From: Oscillospiraceae bacterium | GTDB taxonomy: Bacteria; Bacillota; Clostridia; Oscillospirales; Oscillospiraceae | DNA: 64,000 nt | Direction: 5' to 3' | Assembly: GCA_017535635.1 (NCBI GenBank) | Contig: JAFXTU010000022.1 | Coordinates: 1 to 64,000 of the forward strand | Shown: positions 59,027 through 64,000 of the stretch, piece after piece | Layout of the letters: each line of letters opens with the position of its first letter | Numbering within the stretch: the first letter of the stretch is position 1 | Made by a program: the position numbers and the translations under genes | The notes under the pieces: model-generated | What the model was told of the DNA's origin: nothing | What the model saw: the letters and a program-made list of their open reading frames with translations, nothing else | Databases searched by the model: none

Positions 59027-59980
59027 ATGGATCACGACTACCGCCTGCGCCTCCGGCGGCACTACGGCCGCCTGGGCTTTGCCCTGTTCTGCTATCTGGC
59101 CCTCACCGCCTTAACGCAGTTGGGCCTCCAGCTTCTGGTCCTCCGCTGGGCGCCGGAGCTCACGGGCCGGGGCTGGTACGAAATCGCCGCCGCCATGCTC
59201 CCCATGTACCTGATCGCCTTCCCCATTTTTGTTCTGCTGCTGCCGCCCGCGCCGCCCAGGGAGCTGCTTGTCCGGGGCGAAGCGCTCAGACTCCGGGAGC
59301 TGGCGGTCTTCTTCCTCATGGCCCTGGGCATTCTCTACCCGGGGAACATCCTGGGCCTGGGGACAGACGCGCTCCTGGGGAAGCTGCTGCGCGCCCCTGC
59401 AATGGGAAACCCGCTGGAAACTCTGGCCGTGGAGACGGACCTGTGGCCCTACGTCCTGGGGACGATCCTCCTGGCTCCCATCCTGGAGGAGCTCACCTTC
59501 CGAAAGCTGCTGCTGGACCGGATGCGCACCATCGACAAGCCCGCCGCCCTCTTCTTCTCTGCCCTGGCCTTCGGCCTCTTCCACGGGAACGTCATCCAGT
59601 TCTTCTATGCCTTCGGCGTGGGACTCCTCTTCGGCGTCATCTATATGAAGACCGGGCGGATCGCCTATACCATTGCCCTGCACGTCCTGGTGAACGCCGT
59701 GGGGAGCCTGGCGGGGCTGCTCTTCCTCCGCTTTGTGGACCCCTCGGACCCCTTTTCCGCCCTGGTCCCCGCCCTGCTCATGGGCTGCTGGGTGATCGTC
59801 CTGCTGGCGGGAAGCGTGGCGGGCATCGTCCTGCTGCTCACGCGCCGCCGCAGCCTGCGGGTGGCCGACGGGCAGGACCTGCTGGGACCGGGGAGCCGCT
59901 TCGTCCTTCCCTTTCTGAATCCCGGCTGGATCCTCTACCTCTTCGCGGCCCTGGCGGTGATGCTGCTGAGATACTTCTGA
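59027..59980 (+). CDS. CPBP-family intramembrane metalloprotease
   Basis: A 317-aa polytopic protein with eight or so hydrophobic segments. The active-site motifs of CPBP/Abi proteases are present: EELTFRK (EExxxR), FGLFHGN and HVLVNAVGS. Eukaryotic relatives trim CAAX-prenylated proteins; bacterial ones often serve in immunity to peptides or in membrane-protein maturation. No bacteriocin genes are nearby. An AAGGAG site precedes the ATG. It is a single-gene unit after a terminator. Confidence 0.92.
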   Translation: MDHDYRLRLRRHYGRLGFALFCYLALTALTQLGLQLLVLRWAPELTGRGWYEIAAAMLPMYLIAFPIFVLLLPPAPPRELLVRGEALRLRELAVFFLMALGILYPGNILGLGTDALLGKLLRAPAMGNPLETLAVETDLWPYVLGTILLAPILEELTFRKLLLDRMRTIDKPAALFFSALAFGLFHGNVIQFFYAFGVGLLFGVIYMKTGRIAYTIALHVLVNAVGSLAGLLFLRFVDPSDPFSALVPALLMGCWVIVLLAGSVAGIVLLLTRRRSLRVADGQDLLGPGSRFVLPFLNPGWILYLFAALAVMLLRYF

Positions 59981-60008
59981 AGCGGCTCCGAAGGATCAAA
60001 AAAAATGG

Positions 60009-60037
60009 TTGATTCCCGGGGCAAAATAGAATATACT
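60009..60037 (+). promoter_or_regulatory. promoter for the SRP RNA
   Basis: TTGATT (60009-60014), a 17-bp spacer and TATACT (60032-60037), with a predicted start near 60044. Confidence 0.8.
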
Positions 60038-60043
60038 AACAAA

Positions 60044-60363
60044 GTACCGTCCTGCGCTTCGGCGCGGGGCAGGGTCGCACTAGTCGGGGAGATAGCGGTG
60101 CCCTGTACCTGCAATCCGCTACAGCAGGGATGAATTCCCGCCCCCGGTCCTTTGGCGTGTTGTCTGCCCTCTGTGTATGCAGCGTTGACGAACCGGTCTT
60201 GCGCAACGCGGTCCCGCGAACCATGTCAGGCGGGAGACCGAGCAGCATTAAGCGGTGTGCCGCGTGTGCCGTGAGACAGCCGATTCCGAGCCGGCTGCAG
60301 AGGTCCCGAACGGGCCGGAGCGATCAAAGGCGGGTGTGCGGTCCTGCCCTGCGCCGAAGTCTA
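60044..60363 (+). ncRNA. ffs: signal recognition particle RNA, large (Bacillus/Clostridium) type
   Basis: The Alu domain is recognisable from GTCGGGGAGATAGCGGTGCC and CTGTACCTGCAATCCGCTA, and the SRP54-binding helix from ACCATGTCAGG...GAGCAGCATTAAGC, whose tetraloop is GAGA rather than GGAA. The ends pair: CTTCGGCGCGGGGCAGG near 60058 with CCTGCCCTGCGCCGAAG near 60343-60359. The length of about 310 nt fits the large type with both Alu and S domains. It lies directly upstream of dnaX, as in many Firmicutes. Exact ends are estimated. Confidence 0.93.
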
Positions 60364-60396
60364 TCCACAGGGCGGGAAGAAAGACGAGGAGCGCTC

Positions 60397-62031
60397 ATGT
60401 ACCAGGCGTTATACAGAAAATGGCGGCCCAAGACTTTCGACGAAGTGGTGGGCCAGGAGCATATCACCGAGATCCTGAAAAAGCAGGTCCTGACGGACCG
60501 GCCCAGCCACGCCTATCTCTTCACCGGCACCCGGGGCACGGGAAAGACCACCTGCGCCAAGCTCCTGGCCCGGGCGGTGAACTGTCTCAACCCGGTGGGG
60601 GGCAATCCCTGCGGGGTCTGCGACATCTGCCGGGGCATCGAGAACGGCTCCATCCTGGACGTGACGGAGATGGACGCCGCCTCCAACAACGGCGTGGACG
60701 ACGTGCGCTCCATCCGGGACGAGGCGGTCTACGCCCCGGTGACGGCCAGGCGGCGGGTCTACATCATCGACGAGGTACACATGCTCTCCAAGCCCGCCTT
60801 CAACGCTCTGCTGAAGATCATGGAGGAGCCGCCGGAGCACCTCATTTTCATTCTGGCCACCACGGAGCTCTACAAGGTCCCGGCCACCATTCTGAGCCGG
60901 TGCCAGCGCTATTCCTTCCGCCGGGTCCCCCCCGCCCTCATCCAGGCGCGGGTTACGGAGGTCGCCAAGGCGGAGGGCATGGAGCTCACGGAGGAGGCGG
61001 CAAGCCTCCTGAGCCGTCTGGCCGACGGCGCTCTGCGGGACGCTCTGAGCCTTCTGGACCAGTGCGCCGGGGATAAAGTGGACCGGGAACGGGTCCTCTC
61101 CGCCATCGGTCTGGCGGAAAACGACGAAATCGCGGGAATGCTCGCTTCCCTGCTCCGGGGCGACAGCGAAGCGGCCCTGGAGGCCCTGGACGGGCTTTAC
61201 CGTGGCGGGAAGGACGTGGCCTCCGTCCTGGGGCAGCTAGGTTCCCTCTACCGGGACCTGCTCCTGGTCCGGGTGGCGCCGCAGAACGGCCCTAACCTCA
61301 TGAGCGGCGGTTTTTCGGAGGAGAGCCTGGGGCAGCTCTCCGCCCTGGCGGACACGGGGACCCTTCTGCGAGGGCTGGAGACGGTACAGGACGCCTCTTC
61401 GCGCCTGGACCGGGGGGGCGACCGGCGGCTCATCGCCGAGCTCTGCCTCCTGAGCCTCAGCCTGCCCCCTTCCCTCCCGGCGGCCCCCGCGCCGCTCCCG
61501 ACGGCTGCGCCGAAAGCGGCGGCCTCTCCGGCGCCCAAGGCGGAGCCGAAGGCCGCCCCCCCGGTTTCCCGGGACAGCGGGGATCGGGAGCTTCCCGGGA
61601 AAGAACCAGATACTGCGGCAAAGCCGGTGGAAAAGGCCCTCTCCCAGGGCTGGCTGAAGATGCCGGAGACAGCCTCCCCCGCCCCTGCGGAGGCGGAGGA
61701 AACGGAGGCGGCCCCGGCGGAAAACGCGCCCCTTCCCACCTGGGAGGCGCTGCTGAAAAAACTGGACGAGACCATGTTTCCGCCGGATTATATGCTCATC
61801 TCCAATCCGGCCAATTTCAGCGCCAAGCTGACCGGGGATGCCCTGGTTCTCTATACAAAGAATGAAGCTGCCCGGCAGATGCTGGACGAAAACCGGCTGG
61901 GAGAGATCAAGGCCGCCGCCCAGGCCCTGGCGGGAAGGGCGATCACGGTACGCACGGAGGAATACCGGGAAGATGCGGAAAAAAAGCTGGACGAGCTGGA
62001 CCGGCTGATGAACCGCTTCAACCTGAACTGA
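60397..62031 (+). CDS. dnaX: DNA polymerase III subunit gamma/tau
   Basis: A 544-aa clamp-loader subunit: MYQALYRKWRPKTFDEVVGQEH, Walker A GTRGTGKTT (~45-53), a zinc module (CLNPVGGNPCGVCDIC), Walker B/sensor regions IIDEVHMLSKPAFNALLK and the SRC motif ILSRCQRYSFRR. A Pro/Ala linker (~370-440) leads to a C-terminal tau-type domain. The ATG at 60397 has a GAGGAGC site; the frame is open to 60130, but that stretch is the SRP RNA. Followed by ybaB, as is normal. Confidence 0.97.
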   Translation: MYQALYRKWRPKTFDEVVGQEHITEILKKQVLTDRPSHAYLFTGTRGTGKTTCAKLLARAVNCLNPVGGNPCGVCDICRGIENGSILDVTEMDAASNNGVDDVRSIRDEAVYAPVTARRRVYIIDEVHMLSKPAFNALLKIMEEPPEHLIFILATTELYKVPATILSRCQRYSFRRVPPALIQARVTEVAKAEGMELTEEAASLLSRLADGALRDALSLLDQCAGDKVDRERVLSAIGLAENDEIAGMLASLLRGDSEAALEALDGLYRGGKDVASVLGQLGSLYRDLLLVRVAPQNGPNLMSGGFSEESLGQLSALADTGTLLRGLETVQDASSRLDRGGDRRLIAELCLLSLSLPPSLPAAPAPLPTAAPKAAASPAPKAEPKAAPPVSRDSGDRELPGKEPDTAAKPVEKALSQGWLKMPETASPAPAEAEETEAAPAENAPLPTWEALLKKLDETMFPPDYMLISNPANFSAKLTGDALVLYTKNEAARQMLDENRLGEIKAAAQALAGRAITVRTEEYREDAEKKLDELDRLMNRFNLN

Positions 62032-62054
62032 AATACGACAAGGAGGATCACACG

Positions 62055-62420
62055 ATGGCAAAGGGCGGATTTCGCGGCGGAAGCTATGGCGGCGGCGGTG
62101 GATTCAGCGGCGGCGTCAACAAGAATATGATCAAGCAGGCCCAGAAGATGCAGCAGGACATGCTGAAAATGCAGGAGGAGCTGGAGCAGGCCACCTACGA
62201 GGCCTCCGCCGGCGGCGTGGTGAAGGCCGTGGTCTCCGGCAAGGGAGAGCTGGTGAGCCTCTCCATCGAGCCGGAGGCGGTGGACCCGGAGGATGTGGAA
62301 ATGCTGCAGGACACGATCATCGCCGCGGTGAACGAGGCTCTGCGGAAGATGGAGAGCGCCAAGGCCGACGGCATGGGCAGGCTCACCGGCGGGCTGGACC
62401 TCAGCGGCTTCGGCTTCTGA
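62055..62420 (+). CDS. ybaB: YbaB/EbfC-family nucleoid-associated protein
   Basis: A 121-aa protein. The core (KQAQKMQQDMLKMQEELEQATYEASAGGVVKAVVSGKGELVSLSI...) is the YbaB family, which binds DNA as a dimer. The N-terminus carries a Gly/Phe-rich extension (AKGGFRGGSYGGGGGFSGG) found in Clostridia. It follows dnaX by 23 bp with an AAGGAGG site. In most Firmicutes recR comes next; here an aldo/keto reductase gene occupies that place. Confidence 0.95.
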   Translation: MAKGGFRGGSYGGGGGFSGGVNKNMIKQAQKMQQDMLKMQEELEQATYEASAGGVVKAVVSGKGELVSLSIEPEAVDPEDVEMLQDTIIAAVNEALRKMESAKADGMGRLTGGLDLSGFGF

Positions 62421-62462
62421 TCGCTTTTGCTTCTCTTAATTTGACATAAGGAGTACACGGAT

Positions 62463-63596
62463 TTGATCTATCGAAGGTTTCAGGACCTGGAGCTCTCCGC
62501 CCTGGGACTGGGGGCCATGCGTCTCCCCGTCCTGGAGGGAGACGACGAGCGCATCGACGTTCCCGCCGCCGAAGAGATGGTGGCCTGGGCCATGGAAAAG
62601 GGCGTCAACTACTACGACACCGCCTGGGGCTATCACGGCGGCAACTCCGAACTGGTTCTGGGGGCGGCACTCTCCAGGTATCCCAGGGAGAGCTTCTATC
62701 TCGCCAGCAAGTTCCCCGGCTACGACCTGAGCAATATGCCGAAGGTCCGGGAGATTTTTGAAAAGCAGCTGGAAAAGTGCCGGGTGGACTACTTCGACTT
62801 CTACCTCTTCCACAACGTCTGCGAGATGAACATCGACGCCTACTTGGACGACGGGAAATACGGCATCTATTCGTATCTCATGGAGCAAAAGCGCCTTGGG
62901 CGCATCCGGCACCTGGGCTTTTCCTCCCACGGCAGCGTGGAGACCATCCGCCGCTTCCTGGAGGCCTACGGAAAGGACATGGAGTTTGGCCAGCTCCAGC
63001 TGAACTATGTGGACTGGAGCTTCCAGGCGGACAAGGAGAAGGTGGAGCTTCTCAAGGAGTGGAGCATTCCCGTCTGGGTCATGGAGCCCCTGCGGGGCGG
63101 GCGGCTGGCCTCCCTTCCGGCGGCGGACGAGGCGAAGCTGCGTGTCCTTCGGCCTGGAGAAACAGTCCCGGCCTGGGCCTTCCGCTTCCTTCAGAGCATC
63201 CCGGAGGTGACGGTCACCCTCTCCGGCATGTCCAACCTGGAGCAGCTCAGGGAGAACATCACCATCTGGGAGACGGACGCGCCCCTGAACGGGGAGGAAC
63301 GGGAAACCCTCCTGGGCATTGCCGAGGGCATGATGACGGGTATCCTCCCCTGCACCGCCTGCCACTACTGCGTCAGCCACTGCCCCATGGGGCTGGACAT
63401 TCCCCGGCTCCTGGAGCTCTACAACGAGCACAGCTTCACCGGCGGCGGCTTCATTGCCCCCATGGCCCTCCAGGCCATCCCTGCGGAGAAGCATCCCTCC
63501 GCCTGCGTGGGCTGCCGGAGCTGCGAGGCTGTCTGCCCCCAGGGGATCAAGATCAGCGAAGCCATGGCAGACTTTGCCCGGCGTTTGGGAAACTGA
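62463..63596 (+). CDS. aldo/keto reductase with C-terminal 4Fe-4S domain (second copy)
   Basis: A 377-aa protein with the same layout as the 52284 gene: barrel with LGLGAMRLPV, catalytic YYDTAWGYHGGNSE, substrate region SKFPGYDLS, and a C-terminal ferredoxin-like domain with CTACHYCVSHCP and CVGCRSCEAVCP. Sequence divergence shows it is a paralogue, not a duplicate. It begins with TTG at 62463 behind an AAGGAG site. No ATG or GTG in frame upstream is usable. It lies 42 bp downstream of ybaB. Confidence 0.92.
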   Translation: MIYRRFQDLELSALGLGAMRLPVLEGDDERIDVPAAEEMVAWAMEKGVNYYDTAWGYHGGNSELVLGAALSRYPRESFYLASKFPGYDLSNMPKVREIFEKQLEKCRVDYFDFYLFHNVCEMNIDAYLDDGKYGIYSYLMEQKRLGRIRHLGFSSHGSVETIRRFLEAYGKDMEFGQLQLNYVDWSFQADKEKVELLKEWSIPVWVMEPLRGGRLASLPAADEAKLRVLRPGETVPAWAFRFLQSIPEVTVTLSGMSNLEQLRENITIWETDAPLNGEERETLLGIAEGMMTGILPCTACHYCVSHCPMGLDIPRLLELYNEHSFTGGGFIAPMALQAIPAEKHPSACVGCRSCEAVCPQGIKISEAMADFARRLGN

Positions 63597-63611
63597 CAGA
63601 ACCTTAATACC

Positions 63612-63677
63612 ATCGGGACGATTCATGCGAAGAAGGGTCACCGGCGAAGACCCCCCTTTCGCATCAACCGTCCCGAT
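63612..63677 (+). promoter_or_regulatory. long interrupted hairpin upstream of the ammonia-lyase gene
   Basis: Three collinear helices: ATCGGGACG (63612-63620) with CGTCCCGAT (63669-63677), ATGCGAA (63625-63631) with TTCGCAT (63658-63664), and GGGTC (63635-63639) with GACCC (63649-63653), separated by internal loops. No T-run follows, and a GGGAGG ribosome site is 11 bp downstream. This suggests a cis-acting RNA rather than a terminator. Function unknown. Confidence 0.5.
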
Positions 63678-63699
63678 CTGCTCAAAGGGAGGAAAAGCG

Positions 63700-64000
63700 A
63701 TGAGCGGAAGCATCCGATATTCCCCCAATGCGACTGCCTTCCGAGGCAGTCCGCCGGTTTCCCTGTTTGGCAGGGATCAGGCGAAGAAGGTCCGGGAATA
63801 CCATCAAGGCATTCCCGCATACAGGCCTACCGCGCTCAGAAGCATGGCCGGTCTGGCCGGCTTTCTGGGGCTTGAAAAGCTTTATATCAAGGATGAAAGC
63901 TCCCGTTTTGGGCTGAACGCCTTCAAAGGGCTGGGGGGAAGCTACTGCATGGGCAGGATCCTGGCGGAGCACGCAGGGATTCCTGCGGAGGAGCTGACCT
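63700..64000 (+). CDS. dpaL: diaminopropionate ammonia-lyase, N-terminal part (cut by window edge)
   Basis: The first 100 residues (MSGSIRYSPNATAFRGSPPV...) match the YgeX/DpaL family, PLP enzymes that convert 2,3-diaminopropionate to pyruvate and two ammonia. The PLP lysine lies in the LNAFKGLGGSY motif (about residue 77), preceded by YIKDESSRFGL. The ATG has a GGGAGG site seven bases upstream. The gene runs off the right edge. It resembles the dehydratase-type fold of the 38812 enzyme but belongs to a different subgroup. Confidence 0.9.
   Translation, partial: MSGSIRYSPNATAFRGSPPVSLFGRDQAKKVREYHQGIPAYRPTALRSMAGLAGFLGLEKLYIKDESSRFGLNAFKGLGGSYCMGRILAEHAGIPAEELT

Noticed and set aside
60130..60396. 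N-terminal extension of dnaX
   Set aside because: This stretch is the SRP RNA, and dnaX family proteins begin at MYQALYRKWRP.
61978..61986. A AAA AAG slippery heptamer in dnaX, as used for gamma production in E. coli
   Set aside because: It lies only about 15 codons before the stop, so a shift would not give a gamma-length product, and there is no stimulatory hairpin that I can see.
1..64000. CRISPR arrays, tRNA genes, insertion sequences or phage genes
   Set aside because: No regularly spaced direct repeats, no tRNA-like cloverleaf with a CCA-type end and no transposase or integrase motif were found by reading both strands; a tRNAscan or IS search would be decisive.

Overview
The window reads as chromosomal DNA of a high-GC, endospore-forming, anaerobic Firmicute, most likely in the Oscillospirales (Oscillospiraceae / Clostridium cluster IV). 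Evidence: spoIIID and CotF-type coat genes, ireB, a T-box leader on pheST, a large Bacillus/Clostridium-type SRP RNA upstream of dnaX, a TPP riboswitch on the ECF component thiT, vegetative promoters that nearly all have 17-bp spacers, and oxygen-sensitive enzymes (radical SAM, 4Fe-4S aldo/keto reductases, ferredoxin). The placement is inferred from gene content; no 16S gene is present. Roughly 60 protein genes, one structural RNA, two riboswitch-class leaders and many promoters and terminators can be supported. No phage, IS element, CRISPR array or tRNA was seen.

Layout. 1-6.3 kb (minus): clpB (cut by the window edge) behind a ribbon-helix-helix protein gene; two FAD-dependent oxidoreductases; a NarL-type two-component system. 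6.5-9.3 kb: a URO-D-family protein, an SH3/NlpC-P60 cell-wall hydrolase, a small conserved protein and ireB. 9.4-13.2 kb: pheT-pheS under a Phe T-box; the leader promoter shares one palindromic -35 hexamer with the divergent DUF6106-like gene. 13.2-16.9 kb: small envelope proteins, a MazF without an antitoxin, CotF-type coat proteins and spoIIID. 16.9-23.2 kb: an orphan solute-binding lipoprotein with a beta-rich N-terminal half, a hairpin-dense intergenic region holding a complete transcription unit for a 27-residue six-cysteine peptide, phosphoketolase and a phosphoribosyltransferase.

23.3-32.3 kb is a single gene for a 2989-residue secreted protein with InlB/Listeria-Bacteroides-type repeats, a Tyr/Asn/Gly-rich block and C-terminal Cna-B/SpaA-type domains. 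32.6-38.6 kb is an oppBCDFA peptide-uptake operon. 38.8-43.6 kb is a compact operon of unclear purpose: PLP dehydratase, MoaF-like multidomain protein, dienelactone hydrolase and an anaerobic sulfatase-maturase-like radical SAM enzyme, with no sulfatase nearby. 43.7-52.1 kb mixes a ferredoxin, a BspA-type LRR protein, two more URO-D-family proteins, an acyl-ACP thioesterase, aminopeptidase P, TPP-regulated thiT, a lipoprotein and an Sfp-type phosphopantetheinyl transferase.

52.2-64 kb: a 4Fe-4S aldo/keto reductase with a flavin reductase; an NYN-domain / metallophosphoesterase / flavodoxin operon; a GT39-like membrane protein; a zinc-ribbon/Big_2 protein; a CPBP protease; SRP RNA, dnaX and ybaB; a second 4Fe-4S aldo/keto reductase; and the start of a diaminopropionate ammonia-lyase gene behind a long imperfect hairpin.

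The best candidates for something undescribed are the 27-aa Cys-rich peptide unit (20.0 kb), the MoaF-like/DLH/radical-SAM operon (39-43.6 kb), the three scattered URO-D-family proteins without corrinoid partners, the giant adhesin, and several structured non-coding elements.
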